Positions 9,022-18,599 of a stretch of 64,000 nucleotides of DNA are shown here, piece after piece. The stretch comes from Nocardioides agri (GTDB taxonomy: Bacteria; Actinomycetota; Actinomycetes; Propionibacteriales; Nocardioidaceae): assembly GCF_013778305.1 (NCBI RefSeq), contig NZ_JACEIC010000002.1, positions 685,708 to 749,707 of the forward strand, written 5' to 3'. The notes beneath the pieces were generated by a model. That model was not told where the DNA came from, searched no databases, and saw only the letters and a program-made list of their open reading frames with translations. The translations under genes were made by a program, and so were the position numbers. Each line of letters starts with the position of its first letter. Positions within the stretch are counted from its first letter, which is position 1.

Positions 9022-9726
9022 TCAGGGCGCGCGAGGAGGCACTCGGAGGCGAGTGAGCTGGCCGCCGGCCGCGTCGAAGTTGGCCGGGTCGAGCCAGCGC
9101 TCGTGCTCGGTCCGCACCGCCGGCCACTCCGCGTCGGTGACCGAGAACCAGTCGGTGTCCCGGTTGCGTCCCTTCGTCACCATGTGGTGGCGGAAGCGCC
9201 CCTCGTAGGTGAACCCGAGCCGCTCCGCAGCCCGTCGTGACGGCTCGTTGAGCGAGTCGCACTTCCACTCGAACCGCCGGTAGCCGAGCTCGTCGAAGGC
9301 GTGGCGCATCGTCAGGTGGACGGCCTCGGTCGCGGCCCGCGTGCGCTGCAGCGCGCGCGAGTAGAGGACGCCGGCGATCTCCACCTGGCCGTGGGCGGGC
9401 TCGATCCGCATGAGGGAGACGATCCCCTGCGCGGTCGACCCCACCGGGACGAGCACGAACGTCTCCACGCCCGGCGCAGCGAGGTGCTCCTCGACGTACG
9501 CCTCCATCGCGGGTACGTCGACGGGCGGGTCGGTCGGCCGGTAGGTCCACAGGGGCAGGTCGTCGGGCCCGCACAGCGCGGCGTGCAGGTCGGCGGCGTG
9601 CGCCACGGCGAGCGGCTCGAGCACGACGTACCGGCCCGCGAGCCGCACCGGGGACGGCCACGGGCGGGCGCTCCACGCCGGGACGACGTCGCCGACCTGC
9701 TGGCCGTGGGCGTTGGTCGCAGGCAT
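9022..9726 (-). CDS. GNAT family N-acetyltransferase (RimJ/RimL-like)
   Basis: A 234-residue cytoplasmic acetyl-CoA-dependent acetyltransferase. The core spans about residues 25-200: an N-terminal strand RLAGRYVVLEPLAVAHAADL, the middle block QVEIAGVLYSRALQRTRAATEAVHL, and SRRAAERLGFTYEGRFRHHM near the acetyl-CoA site. This is the RimJ/RimL subgroup, which acetylates protein N-termini, amines or drugs; the substrate cannot be told. TAGGGT (9734-9739) lies 7 nt before the ATG, suggesting a leaderless mRNA. It is divergent from the UBP zinc-finger gene across a spacer with two inverted repeats. Confidence 0.85.
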   Translation of the reverse strand: MPATNAHGQQVGDVVPAWSARPWPSPVRLAGRYVVLEPLAVAHAADLHAALCGPDDLPLWTYRPTDPPVDVPAMEAYVEEHLAAPGVETFVLVPVGSTAQGIVSLMRIEPAHGQVEIAGVLYSRALQRTRAATEAVHLTMRHAFDELGYRRFEWKCDSLNEPSRRAAERLGFTYEGRFRHHMVTKGRNRDTDWFSVTDAEWPAVRTEHERWLDPANFDAAGGQLTRLRVPPRAP

Positions 9727-9757
9727 GGCCGAAACCCTAGGACCCGGCGGCGGCGGA

Positions 9758-9814
9758 ATCACCGGTGCACCGGTGATCCCGCCACTTCTCGGCCGTTGCA
9801 ACCCCTGAGAAGTG
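9758..9814. promoter_or_regulatory. Two inverted repeats between divergent genes
   Basis: The 132-bp spacer between the GNAT and zinc-finger genes holds a perfect 20-bp palindrome, ATCACCGGTGCACCGGTGAT (9758-9777), and an 8-bp inverted repeat CACTTCTC/GAGAAGTG (9783-9790 and 9807-9814, 16-nt spacer). TAGCGT (9846-9851) is the likely -10 of the rightward gene. The palindrome looks like an operator for a dimeric regulator; none is encoded beside it. Confidence 0.5.
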
Positions 9815-9858
9815 ACAGGAACGCCTGAGTCGTCGGGCCGAGGGGTAGCGTCGTCGGC

Positions 9859-10209
9859 GTGAGCGAACGCCCCGGCATCGACCCCGCCGCACCCCCGACC
9901 GGCACCGGCTGCCAGGAGTGCGAGGCGGCCGGCGGCTGGTGGGTCCACCTGCGCCGGTGCGCGCAGTGCGGCCACGTCGGCTGCTGCGATACCTCCCCGT
10001 CCCAGCACGCGACCGCGCACTGGCAGGCGACCGGGCACCCGGTGATCCGGACGTTCGAGCCGGGCGAGGACTGGTTCTGGGACTACACCACCGGGCAGGG
10101 CTTCCTCGGCCCGGCGCTCGCCGAGCCGCTCTGCCGGCCCGAGGACCAGACCGTGCCGGGGCCGGCCGATCGGGTGCCGGCCGACTGGCGCGACCACATC
10201 CACGACTAG
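9859..10209 (+). CDS. UBP-type zinc finger protein
   Basis: A 116-residue protein made mainly of a UBP-type zinc finger. Candidate Zn ligands run CQECEAAGGWW, CAQCGHVGCC, then His residues of SQHATAHWQATGHPV. In eukaryotes this fold binds ubiquitin C-termini; in bacteria, which lack ubiquitin, such small proteins are common in actinobacteria and have no settled role. Start GTG 9859 lies 7 nt after TAGCGT, so translation is probably leaderless. The C-terminal 45 residues (after WFWDYTTG) are Pro/Asp-rich. Confidence 0.85.
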   Translation: MSERPGIDPAAPPTGTGCQECEAAGGWWVHLRRCAQCGHVGCCDTSPSQHATAHWQATGHPVIRTFEPGEDWFWDYTTGQGFLGPALAEPLCRPEDQTVPGPADRVPADWRDHIHD

Positions 10210-10217
10210 AACGCTGC

Positions 10218-11264
10218 TCAGAGCTGGGACAGGCCGCCCTCGACCAGCACCCCGCCCGGCTGCTCCTGGTCGTCAGCGGTCGTGATCACCGGGCTCACCG
10301 GCGAGCACGCGAGCGTCGTGAGCTCGCAGGCCACGACCTGCTGGGCCCGCAGCACGTTGACGGGGTGTCGAGGGTCGATCCGCTCCGCGACGCCGAAGAA
10401 CGTGTCCTCGTCGCTCCACCCGGCGAGCACGAAGTGTCGCCACGCGGCGTCGATCGGCCGCTGGTCGCCCGTCGCTGCGTCGTACACGACCGCAGGCGTG
10501 GGCCAGGTCCCGACGTCGAAGATCGTGCTCCGGTCCGGTGACAGCCGGCCCGTGCCGTACATCGAGGACTCGGCGAGCGCACGGTTGCGGCCTGTCCCCG
10601 CGATGGAGACGCGGTAGCCGTCAGGGAACAACGTCTCGTCCCACCCCTCGTAGACCTCGATGCCGTCGGCGTCCGGACGTGCCGGCTCTGTCGAGCCGTC
10701 GTCGAGGTGGATGGTGGTGCCGCCGAAGAAGAGGCGCTCGTCGCTCACCCCGTGCAGGAGCGGCATGATCTCGCCGTACAGGTCGGCCAGGTCGGCGCCG
10801 TCGTCCGGCTCCTCGTCGGGGGTGCGGTAGAGCTGCTCCCCCGTGCGCGTGTCGAACGCGGCCACCTGGAGGACGTGGGTGCCGTACTCGTCGGTGGGTC
10901 CCCGGGACTGGTCGACGGTCGCGAACACGGACCGGTCCGCGGACACTGCCAGGTTGCTCCAGCCGACGTCCTCGACCTTCTCGGTGTCGCCCTCCGCGCT
11001 GGTGAACATCAGCGTCTCGCCGCGCGACCAGTAGACCCCGGTGGCGCCGAGCACGAACTCGTCGACCCGGCGCCCGAGCTCGACCGTGCGCTCCCCCACG
11101 TGCAGCGTGCCGTCGTGGAGCCAGCCCGGCGCGGTGACGTCCCATTCGGTCGGCCCCACGGGCAGCGTGAAGGGCTCGTCCCGCGGCGCGCGCTCGGTGG
11201 ACCCTCCACAACCGGTCACAGCGACGAGCGCGAGCACGCCGACGACGAATGCCCGGGTGCTCAC
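10218..11264 (-). CDS. Putative lipoprotein with a beta-propeller-like domain
   Basis: A 348-residue putative lipoprotein: signal peptide with lipobox VTGC (Cys19), then about 330 residues rich in strands and Asp/Gly turns, probably a propeller. Function unrecognised. The segment APGWLHDGTLHVGERTVELG, soon followed by GVYWSRGET, matches the start of the membrane-anchored protein at 35166-36185 ([18 protein letters not shown], then AVVWDSGDH). Other shared features are a repeated Asp-Gly-Ser pattern and a late CELTTLACSPV element comparable to [12 protein letters not shown] chose GTG 11264, which gives a clean lipoprotein signal; an upstream in-frame start would add an Arg-rich tail before it. 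Confidence 0.7.
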   Translation of the reverse strand: MSTRAFVVGVLALVAVTGCGGSTERAPRDEPFTLPVGPTEWDVTAPGWLHDGTLHVGERTVELGRRVDEFVLGATGVYWSRGETLMFTSAEGDTEKVEDVGWSNLAVSADRSVFATVDQSRGPTDEYGTHVLQVAAFDTRTGEQLYRTPDEEPDDGADLADLYGEIMPLLHGVSDERLFFGGTTIHLDDGSTEPARPDADGIEVYEGWDETLFPDGYRVSIAGTGRNRALAESSMYGTGRLSPDRSTIFDVGTWPTPAVVYDAATGDQRPIDAAWRHFVLAGWSDEDTFFGVAERIDPRHPVNVLRAQQVVACELTTLACSPVSPVITTADDQEQPGGVLVEGGLSQL

Positions 11265-11329
11265 TCGGCCGATGGTCGCACCGGGGTCACGGCGGCCCGA
11301 GGGTCGGGTTCGCGTCGCCGGCGGCACGG

Positions 11330-12337
11330 TCAGGCCAGCGTCTGGGCGATCCGGCGGGTGTCGCCGTCAGCGACCACGCGCGCGAGCGCGCCGTTGACCA
11401 GCGGCATGAAGGGCTGGGTGTGGCCGATGTCCATCTGCGCGATCACCGGCACGCCGAGGCCGCCGAGAGCCTCCTCGACCGCCTCGAGCTGGGTGAGGTC
11501 CGGCGCATCCGGCGCCGGCGTGCGGCCGACCAGCACCGCGTTGGCGTGATCGAACCAGCCGGACAACCGAAGTCCGTGGAGGATCCGGCACACGTCGTAC
11601 GCGCCCTGCTCGGCGGCCTCGAGGTAGACGAGCAGACCGTCGTCCGCGTGCGCGCGGCCGAACGCCGGGACGTCGGCGTACGGCGTGCCGGCCAGCGGCG
11701 AGAGCACCTCCAGGCAGCCGCCGATGAGGCGACCGGACACGTCGACGTCGCCGCCGCCCAGCACGACCCAGTCGGTGTCGACGTCGAGCGCCATCTCGGT
11801 CGTGTCGGGCACCCGGAAGTCGCCCCAGCCGACGCGGGTGCGGCCCGGGCTGCGCTGGACGACCTCCCCGGTCGCGGCGAGGACGTCGGTCCAGTGCAGC
11901 AACCCCTCCGGTGGGGCGAGGGGCGTGTCCATGAGGTTCCACCCGTGCAGGGTCGCCCAACCCAGGCGCGTCGTCATCGGCACCAGCAGCGTGGAGATGT
12001 CGCTCCAGCCGACCAGCCACGTGGGCTCGGCGGCGGCCAGCCTGTCCCAGTCGAGGACCTCGAGCAGGTCGATCGCCAGCTCACCCCCGAACGGCGGGAC
12101 CACCGCGGCCACGGTGGGGTCGCAGAGCAGTTCCACGAGCTCCGCCGCGCGTCGGTCGGCAGGGGCCGACCGCACCTGCTCACCGTCGAGGCACTCGCCG
12201 ACGACCACCTCGAATCCGCGCCGGCGCAGCCACTCGAGCGCGAACTCGAAGCGAGGTCGACCCTGCACGTCGACGCCGCTGGACGGCGCGGTGACGCCGA
12301 TCCGGTCGCCGGGACGCAGCGGAGCGGGGAAGCGCAT
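11330..12337 (-). CDS. S66 family LD-carboxypeptidase / MccF-like serine peptidase
   Basis: A 335-residue S66 peptidase. The Ser-Glu-His triad is visible as Ser112 (LVGWSDIST), Glu240 (LLVYLEAAEQ) and His306 (DIGHTQPFMPL). Family members either trim the terminal D-Ala from muropeptide tetrapeptides during wall recycling (LdcA) or hydrolyse microcin C-type aminoacyl nucleotides (MccF). The spacing and the VGWSDIS motif suit both, and MccF-like forms are common in Gram-positives. No signal peptide, so cytoplasmic. It is the last gene of the xylB-kynU operon, 3 bp after kynU. Confidence 0.85.
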   Translation of the reverse strand: MRFPAPLRPGDRIGVTAPSSGVDVQGRPRFEFALEWLRRRGFEVVVGECLDGEQVRSAPADRRAAELVELLCDPTVAAVVPPFGGELAIDLLEVLDWDRLAAAEPTWLVGWSDISTLLVPMTTRLGWATLHGWNLMDTPLAPPEGLLHWTDVLAATGEVVQRSPGRTRVGWGDFRVPDTTEMALDVDTDWVVLGGGDVDVSGRLIGGCLEVLSPLAGTPYADVPAFGRAHADDGLLVYLEAAEQGAYDVCRILHGLRLSGWFDHANAVLVGRTPAPDAPDLTQLEAVEEALGGLGVPVIAQMDIGHTQPFMPLVNGALARVVADGDTRRIAQTLA

Positions 12338-12340
12338 GCC

Positions 12341-13546
12341 TCAGGCTGTCAGCCCGGCCAGGGCCGCGCGAACCATTTCCAGCCCGCGCTCGACCTCGGC
12401 GAAGGACGTCGACAGCGGCGACAGCCCGATCCGCAGGCCGCCGGGGTCGCGGTAGTCCGGGATCACGTCGCGCTCCCAGAGCACCGACGTGACCTCGCGC
12501 ATCAGCGGGTGCTGCAGGGTGACGTGCCCGCCGCGCCGGGCCGGGTCGCGCGGCGAGGCGACCACGACGCCGGCGGGGGCCAGCAGCGAGTCCGCGACCT
12601 CGACCGCGTACGACGTGAGCGCGACCGACTTCTCCCGCACGGCCTCGATCCCGGCCTCGTCGATCAGCGCGACCATGTCCTGCAGGGCGAGCATCCCGAC
12701 GATCGGGGGCGTCCCGGACTGGAAGCGCCGAATGCCCGGCGCCGGCACGTAGGACGGGCCCATCAGGAACGGGTCGACGGAGCCCAGCCAGCCCTGGATC
12801 GGCTGGGTGAGCTCGTCGAGGAGCGACGAGGCGACGTAGCAGAAGGCGGGCGCGCCGGGGCCGCCGTTGAGGTACTTGTAGGTGCAGCCGACCGCGAGGT
12901 CCACGCCCCACGCGTCCAGCGACGTGGGCACCGAGCCCGCCGAGTGGCACAGGTCCCAGAGGACGAGGGCGCCCGCCTCGTGGGCGATGCGGGTCAGCTC
13001 GGGCACGTCGGCCAGCCAGGCCGAGCGGTAGGCGACGTGGGAGAGCACCACCAGCGCGGTCTGCGGCCCGACCACCTCCGCCAGCTGCTCGGCGGTCACA
13101 CCGGCGGTGACGTCGACGTCGATCCAGCGCAGCGTCAGACCGCACTCGCGGGCGACCCCGTCGGCGACGTAGCGGTCGGTCGGGAAGTTGTCGCGGTCGA
13201 GCACGATCTCGCTGCGACCGGGTCGCCCGGCGACGGCCGCGCGCATCAGCTTGTAGAGCAGCACGGTCGTCGAGTCCCCGATCGTCGCCTGCCCCGGCGC
13301 GGCGCCGAGCAGCACCCGGCCGAGGTCGTCGCCGATGCGCTGCGGCAGCTCCAGCCAGCGCTCGTCCCACCCGCGGATCAGCCGCCCGCCCCACTCCTCC
13401 TCGACGAACCCCGCCAGCCGCGGGCCGGTCGCCCTCAGCGGCCGGCCCAGCGAGTTGCCGTCGAAGTAGACGAGCGAGGTCTCGGCGCCGACGAAGCGGT
13501 CGCGGTACGACGCGAGCGGGTCGGTCGCGTCCAGGCGGTGGGTCAC
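12341..13546 (-). CDS. kynU: Kynureninase
   Basis: A 401-residue PLP enzyme (aminotransferase fold type I) that cleaves kynurenine to anthranilate and alanine, or 3-hydroxykynurenine to 3-hydroxyanthranilate. Landmarks are [11 protein letters not shown] near the N-terminus, [11 protein letters not shown], and the PLP Lys224 in [13 protein letters not shown], all typical. The GTG start overlaps the xylulokinase stop (GTGA). No tryptophan dioxygenase or formamidase gene is in the window, so it may act in a split pathway or on another substrate. Confidence 0.9.
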   Translation of the reverse strand: MTHRLDATDPLASYRDRFVGAETSLVYFDGNSLGRPLRATGPRLAGFVEEEWGGRLIRGWDERWLELPQRIGDDLGRVLLGAAPGQATIGDSTTVLLYKLMRAAVAGRPGRSEIVLDRDNFPTDRYVADGVARECGLTLRWIDVDVTAGVTAEQLAEVVGPQTALVVLSHVAYRSAWLADVPELTRIAHEAGALVLWDLCHSAGSVPTSLDAWGVDLAVGCTYKYLNGGPGAPAFCYVASSLLDELTQPIQGWLGSVDPFLMGPSYVPAPGIRRFQSGTPPIVGMLALQDMVALIDEAGIEAVREKSVALTSYAVEVADSLLAPAGVVVASPRDPARRGGHVTLQHPLMREVTSVLWERDVIPDYRDPGGLRIGLSPLSTSFAEVERGLEMVRAALAGLTA

Positions 13547-14940
13547 GGGCGCGGGGCCGTCATGTCACGCACCGACGCGTAGCGCTCGCGCACCTCCGGC
13601 GTGGGGTCCGCGCGCGTCTCGACCGCACCCGTGAGCTCCCACGCGGGCGGCTCGTCGCCGCCGGCGAGCACCCAGGCCGCCTGCCGGGCCGCGCCGCGCG
13701 CGACGTACTCCCCCGGCTCCGGCACCGTCACCGGCAGGCCGAGCACCGCGGACGCGATCTCGCGCACCGCCTCGGACCGCGCGGCCCCACCGATCAGGAT
13801 GATCCGCTCCACCGGAGTGCCGAGCGCACGGACCGCGTCGACGGCGTCGGCGAGGCCGCAGATCATGCCCTCGACGGCCGCGCGGGCGAGGTGTGCCGGG
13901 GTGGCGGTCTCGAGCCGGAGCCCGTGGATCGCGCCGGTGGCGTCGGGCCTGTTGGGGGTGCGCTCGCCCTCGAGGTAGGGCACCAGCGCCATCCCGCCGG
14001 CGCCCGCCGGGGCGGCGAGCGCGAGCACCGAGAGCTCCGCGTGCGAGACGCCGAGCATCCGGGTGGCGGCGTCGAGCACGCGGGCGGCGTTGAGGGTGGC
14101 GACCAGCGGCAGGAAGCGGCCGGTCGCGTCGGCGAACCCGGCGACGGCGCCGCTGACGTCGCCCACCGGGTGGTCGGCCACGGCGCAGGCCACGCCCGAG
14201 GTGCCGATCGAGACCACGACGTCGCCCGCGACCGCGCCGAGGCCGAGCGCGGCGCCCGCGTTGTCGCCGGTGCCGGGGCCGAGGACGGCGCCCGCCGGCG
14301 TCGTCGGGCCGGCCTCCGACGGGCCGAGGACGCGCGGCAGGACCACGTCGTGGCCGAGGCCGAGCTCGAGCAGGTCGCGCCGGTACTCCCCCGTGGCCGG
14401 CGACCAGTAGCCGGTGCCGCTCGCGTCGCCGCGGTCGGTGACCAGGGTGTCGAGCGACGCCGCGCCCGACAGCTTCCACGTCAGCCAGTCGTGCGGCAGG
14501 CACACGGCCGCCGTACGCCGCGCGTTGTCGGGCTCGTGGTCGCGCAGCCAGCGCAGCTTGGTGACCGTGAACGACGCGACCGGCACCAGACCGACCGCGT
14601 CGACCCACGCCTGCGGGCCCCCGAGCTCGTCGATGAGGTCGAGCGCGGCCTGCGCGGAGCGGGTGTCGTTCCAGAGGAGGGCCGGTCGCACGACCTCGCC
14701 GTGCTCGTCGAGGCAGACCATGCCGTGCTGCTGCCCACCGACCGCGATCGCCTCGACGTCGTCGAGGCCGCCCGCCGCCGAGATGGCGGCCTGGAGCGCG
14801 TCCCACCAGTGGTCGGGGTGCACCTCGGTGCCCTCCGGGTGGGTCGCCGACCCGCTGCGCACCAGCGCGCCGGTCTCGGCGTCGCAGACCACGACCTTGC
14901 AGGACTGGGTGGAGGAATCGACTCCGGCTACGAGACGCAC
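13543..14940 (-). CDS. xylB: Xylulokinase, FGGY family
   Basis: A 465-residue sugar kinase that phosphorylates D-xylulose. The FGGY pattern is clear: [21 protein letters not shown] (phosphate 1 loop), [13 protein letters not shown] and WNDTRS (substrate site), [13 protein letters not shown], and the adenosine motif [17 protein letters not shown]. Length is close to the usual 480-500. The start codon is 6 nt downstream of TAGTGT (14947-14952), a leaderless arrangement. First gene of the xylB-kynU-S66 operon and divergent from an aldose epimerase. No xylose isomerase gene is in view, so another pentulose substrate is possible. Confidence 0.9.
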   Translation of the reverse strand: MRLVAGVDSSTQSCKVVVCDAETGALVRSGSATHPEGTEVHPDHWWDALQAAISAAGGLDDVEAIAVGGQQHGMVCLDEHGEVVRPALLWNDTRSAQAALDLIDELGGPQAWVDAVGLVPVASFTVTKLRWLRDHEPDNARRTAAVCLPHDWLTWKLSGAASLDTLVTDRGDASGTGYWSPATGEYRRDLLELGLGHDVVLPRVLGPSEAGPTTPAGAVLGPGTGDNAGAALGLGAVAGDVVVSIGTSGVACAVADHPVGDVSGAVAGFADATGRFLPLVATLNAARVLDAATRMLGVSHAELSVLALAAPAGAGGMALVPYLEGERTPNRPDATGAIHGLRLETATPAHLARAAVEGMICGLADAVDAVRALGTPVERIILIGGAARSEAVREIASAVLGLPVTVPEPGEYVARGAARQAAWVLAGGDEPPAWELTGAVETRADPTPEVRERYASVRDMTAPRP

Positions 14941-14976
14941 GTGCAGACACTAGTCAGTCTCTGCCAAGGTGTGCGC

Positions 14977-15888
14977 GTGCGCGCCGCTGCGGGTCTTCCG
15001 CTCCCCCTCTCCCATGGTCCCTACGCCGCCGAGGTCGTCACCGTCGGCGCCAACCTGCGCGCGCTGACGCGCGACGGCGTCGACCTGGTGGCGGGCACGC
15101 CGGCGGGCGAGATCTGCCAGAGCTTCCGGGGCGCGGTGATGGCGCCGTGGGCCAACCGCGTGGCCGACGGCACCTACGAGTTCGGCGGCCGGCAGCACGA
15201 GCTCGCGCTCACCGAGCCCGCCCGTCGCAACGCGCTGCACGGACTCGCGCACTGGGTCGACTGGACCGTCGTCGAGCACACCGCCGACCGGGCGCTGCTG
15301 CGCCACGAGCTGGTCGCGCAGCTGGGCTACCCGTGGCCGCTCGACCTCGAGGCCGACTACCGCCTCGGCGACGACGGCCTCACGGTCACGCTGCGCGCGA
15401 CCAACGTCGGCGCCGAGCCTGCGCCGTACAGCACCGGCCTGCACCCCTACCTCACCGTCGGCCGCCGCCTCGACGACTGCGTTCTGACCCTGCCCGCCGG
15501 GACGTGGTGCCCGATGAGCGACCGCGGCCTGCCCTCGGCACCGCAGCCGGTCGAGGGCACGCCGTACGACTTCCGCGAGCCGCGGCCGCTCGGCGACCTG
15601 GTGCTCGACCACCCGTTCGGCGGGGTCGCGGACGGCGCCACCGCGACCCTGACCGACCCCGACACCGGCCGCTCGGTCTCGGTGACCGTGCACGGCGGGC
15701 TGCCGTGGCTCCACCTGTTCACCAGCGACCCCCTGCCGTGGGGGCAGCGCGAGGCGCTGGCGCTCGAGCCGACGACCGCGCCGCCGGACGCGTTCGGCTC
15801 CGGCATCGACCTGGTCGTGCTCGAGCCCGGCGTGCCGCACGAGGTGTCGTTCACGATCCACGGCACCAGCGGCGTCACTGGAAGCTGA
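14977..15888 (+). CDS. Aldose 1-epimerase family protein
   Basis: A 303-residue beta-sandwich mutarotase that interconverts alpha and beta anomers of sugars. Family hallmarks are visible: RNALHGLAHWVDW and TGLHPYLTV with the two catalytic His, and EALALEPTTAPPDAF with the catalytic Glu. Start choice: AAGG (14966-14969) is 7 nt before GTG 14977; GTG 14971 is also in frame. It is divergent from xylulokinase, 36 bp apart, suggesting shared sugar metabolism, and overlaps the next convergent gene by 14 bp. Confidence 0.88.
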   Translation: MRAAAGLPLPLSHGPYAAEVVTVGANLRALTRDGVDLVAGTPAGEICQSFRGAVMAPWANRVADGTYEFGGRQHELALTEPARRNALHGLAHWVDWTVVEHTADRALLRHELVAQLGYPWPLDLEADYRLGDDGLTVTLRATNVGAEPAPYSTGLHPYLTVGRRLDDCVLTLPAGTWCPMSDRGLPSAPQPVEGTPYDFREPRPLGDLVLDHPFGGVADGATATLTDPDTGRSVSVTVHGGLPWLHLFTSDPLPWGQREALALEPTTAPPDAFGSGIDLVVLEPGVPHEVSFTIHGTSGVTGS

Positions 15889-16864
15889 CGAACCGCACCT
15901 TCGGGCGAAGCGCGTGCACGGCGGGCGGCCCCATCCGGCGGACGTCCTCGTCGTAGAAGAGCTTGAAGCCCATCGTGAACTGCCGGGGCCTCGCCACTGC
16001 GTGGTAGGTCGCTCGCTTCTGGCCGCGGGTGCCGAAGCCGTCGACGTGCTGGACCATCGCGAGCCCCGGGCGCTCGGCGACCCGGTCGATACCGCGCACC
16101 ATGTCGGTGCGGAACTGGTGCAGCACGAAGAGCTTCTCCGGCAGGCCGTCCTGCGCGGTGAGCGCCGACAGCCACGCCGAGGTCCGGTTGACCTCGGCGG
16201 CGCCGACCTGGCCGATCGTGCGCGCCGGCACCTGCCGCGGGCCCATGCGCCACTCCGGGTCGAGGGCGAGGCCGACCCACGGGTCGCGCAGCGCCCACTC
16301 CCACCGGCGCGCCACGTCGAGGAAGTCCGAGCGGCCCGGCTGGAGGTCGAGCAGCAGCAGCGCGCCGTTGCGGTGCGCCGCCCGGATGTAGTGCTCGACC
16401 TCCGTGCGCGGGATGTCGTGGCTGTAGTCGCCGTCCGGCCCCGGGCCGCCGTCCGCCACCGTGACGATCAGCTCGTAGACGTGCCCGAGCGGCTGGCCCG
16501 GCCGCCGGTACGGCGCGGCCGCGCGGTGCAGCCGGCGGTCCATCGTGTCGGGGTCGCCCTCACCGAGGACGCCCATCGCCGCCGTCTGTGCCGTGCCGTA
16601 GTAGGCGACGAGGAAGCGGTTGTCCGCGAAGACCCGGGTGCCGCCGCCGGGCAGCGCGACGGGGGCCGCCGCCGGGCTGGGCTCGGGATCCGGCTCGGCC
16701 GTCGGCGACGGACCGTCGGCGGGTGATCGCACCGCCGTCGCCCCGTCCTCGGCCGGCGGCTCCGAGTCGGCGTCGCCGACGCCCCAGGCGACGACGATCA
16801 GCCCGACCATCAGCAGGAGGACCAGGAAGAGCGCAGGCCCGCGGTTGTCGGGCTGACCAGGCAC
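15875..16864 (-). CDS. Membrane-anchored extracytoplasmic protein of unknown function
   Basis: A 329-residue protein: short cytoplasmic N-terminus, one membrane segment (about 11-28), a Pro/Glu/Ser-rich linker (about 32-72), then a 250-residue outer domain. The domain has alternating strands and helices (FLVAYYGTAQTAAMG, GALLLLDLQPG, WVGLALDPEWRM, AMVQHVDGFGTRGQ), suggesting a TIM-barrel-like, perhaps glycosidase-related fold. I do not recognise a family with known activity. It starts 3 bp after ilvD and so is probably co-transcribed with it, although a metabolic link is not apparent. Confidence 0.65.
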   Translation of the reverse strand: MPGQPDNRGPALFLVLLLMVGLIVVAWGVGDADSEPPAEDGATAVRSPADGPSPTAEPDPEPSPAAAPVALPGGGTRVFADNRFLVAYYGTAQTAAMGVLGEGDPDTMDRRLHRAAAPYRRPGQPLGHVYELIVTVADGGPGPDGDYSHDIPRTEVEHYIRAAHRNGALLLLDLQPGRSDFLDVARRWEWALRDPWVGLALDPEWRMGPRQVPARTIGQVGAAEVNRTSAWLSALTAQDGLPEKLFVLHQFRTDMVRGIDRVAERPGLAMVQHVDGFGTRGQKRATYHAVARPRQFTMGFKLFYDEDVRRMGPPAVHALRPKVRFVSFQ

Positions 16865-16867
16865 GGG

Positions 16868-18562
16868 CTAGCTGGTGATCGCGCCGTGTGCGGCGGACTG
16901 GACGACCTTGGCGTACTTGCCGAGGACGCCGCGGGTGTACTTCGGCGGCAGCGGCTCCCAGCCGACCTTCCGCTTCTCCCACTCCTGCTCGTCGGCGATC
17001 TCGACCTCGAGGCTGCGGTTCGCGACGTCGAGCGTGATCTGGTCGCCGTCGCGCAGGAACGCGATCGGGCCGGCGTCGACGGCCTCGGGCGCGATGTGGC
17101 CGACGCAGAGGCCGGTCGTACCGCCGGAGAAGCGGCCGTCGGTGATCAGCAGCACGTCCTTGCCCAGGCCCGCGCCCTTGATAGCGCCGGTGATCGCGAG
17201 CATCTCGCGCATGCCCGGGCCACCCTTGGGACCTTCGTAGCGGATGACCACGACGTCGCGGGGCTTGATCTCGCCGCGCTCGAGCGCGTCCATCGCCGCA
17301 CGTTCGCCGTCGAAGACCCGCGCGGTGCCGGTGAAGACCGAGTCGTCGAAGCCGGCGGTCTTCACGACCGCGCCCTCCGGCGCCAGCGAGCCCTGGAGGA
17401 TCGTGAGGCCACCGGTCTTGTGGATCGGCCGGTCGAGCTTGCGGATCACGTCGTCGTCGAGGCTCGGCGGAGCGAGCTCGGCGAGGTTCTCGGCCATCGT
17501 CTTGCCGGTGACCGTGAGGCAGTCGCCGTGCATGAGGCCGGCGTCGAGCAGCGCCTTCATCACGACCGGGATGCCGCCGATCTTGTCGACGTCGTTCATG
17601 ACGTAGCGGCCGAACGGCTTGAGGTCGCCGAGGTGCGGGACCTTGTCGCCGACCCGGTTGAAGTCGTCGAGGGTGAGGTCGACGTCGGCCTCGCGGGCGA
17701 TCGCGAGCAGGTGCAGGACGGCGTTGGTGGAGCCGCCCAGGGCCATGACGACGGCGATGGCGTTCTCGAACGCCTCCTTGGTCATGATCTGGCGCGCCGT
17801 GATGCCCCGGCGCAGCAAGCCGACCACGGCCTCGCCCGAGCGGTGCGCGAAGCCGTCGCGGCGGCGGTCGACCGCCGGCGGGGCGGCCGAGCCGGGCAGC
17901 GACATGCCGATCGCCTCGGCCACCGCGGCCATCGTGTTGGCGGTGTACATGCCGCCGCACGCGCCCTCACCCGGGCAGATCGCCCGCTCGATGCGGTCGA
18001 CCTCCTCGCGGGTGATCTTGCCGGCCAGGCAGGCGCCGACCGCCTCGAAGGCGTCGATGATCGTGACGTCGTTGCCGTCGACCTGGCCCGGCATGATCGA
18101 GCCGGCGTAGAGGAAGACGCTGGAGAGGTCCAGGCGGGCCGCGGCCATCAGCATGCCCGGCAGCGACTTGTCGCAGCCGGCGAGGAGCACCGAGCCGTCC
18201 AGTCGCTCGGCCATCATCACGGTCTCGACCGAGTCGGCGATCACCTCGCGGGAGACCAGCGAGAAGTGCATGCCCTCGTGGCCCATCGCGATGCCGTCGG
18301 ACACCGAGATCGTCCCGAACTCCAGCGGGTAGCCGCCAGCGGCGTGCACGCCGTTCTTGACGGCCTTGGCGAGCCGGTCGAGCGAGAGGTTGCAGGGGGT
18401 GATCTCGTTCCAGCTCGACGCGACGCCGATCTGGGGCTTGGCGAAGTCGTCGTCGCCCATGCCCACCGCCCGCAGCATCCCTCGCGCGGCGGCCCGCTCG
18501 AGGCCGTCGGTGACGTCGCGGGAGCGAGGCTTGATGTCGGGAGCGGGGCGAGACTCGGTCAT
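16868..18562 (-). CDS. ilvD: Dihydroxy-acid dehydratase
   Basis: A 564-residue Fe-S dehydratase giving the 2-keto acid precursors of valine and isoleucine. Cluster cysteines lie in [20 protein letters not shown] and [11 protein letters not shown], the three-cysteine pattern of IlvD/Edd enzymes. It completes the pathway begun by ilvBNC at 4.3-7.7 kb but is a separate transcription unit with no attenuator. TAGGCT (18569-18574) lies 6 nt before the ATG, implying a leaderless mRNA, back to back with the HAD gene promoter in a 37-bp spacer. Confidence 0.97.
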   Translation of the reverse strand: MTESRPAPDIKPRSRDVTDGLERAAARGMLRAVGMGDDDFAKPQIGVASSWNEITPCNLSLDRLAKAVKNGVHAAGGYPLEFGTISVSDGIAMGHEGMHFSLVSREVIADSVETVMMAERLDGSVLLAGCDKSLPGMLMAAARLDLSSVFLYAGSIMPGQVDGNDVTIIDAFEAVGACLAGKITREEVDRIERAICPGEGACGGMYTANTMAAVAEAIGMSLPGSAAPPAVDRRRDGFAHRSGEAVVGLLRRGITARQIMTKEAFENAIAVVMALGGSTNAVLHLLAIAREADVDLTLDDFNRVGDKVPHLGDLKPFGRYVMNDVDKIGGIPVVMKALLDAGLMHGDCLTVTGKTMAENLAELAPPSLDDDVIRKLDRPIHKTGGLTILQGSLAPEGAVVKTAGFDDSVFTGTARVFDGERAAMDALERGEIKPRDVVVIRYEGPKGGPGMREMLAITGAIKGAGLGKDVLLITDGRFSGGTTGLCVGHIAPEAVDAGPIAFLRDGDQITLDVANRSLEVEIADEQEWEKRKVGWEPLPPKYTRGVLGKYAKVVQSAAHGAITS

Positions 18563-18599
18563 GCCCCAAGCCTAGGGCGGCAGGCTCTAGCCTGGTGTC

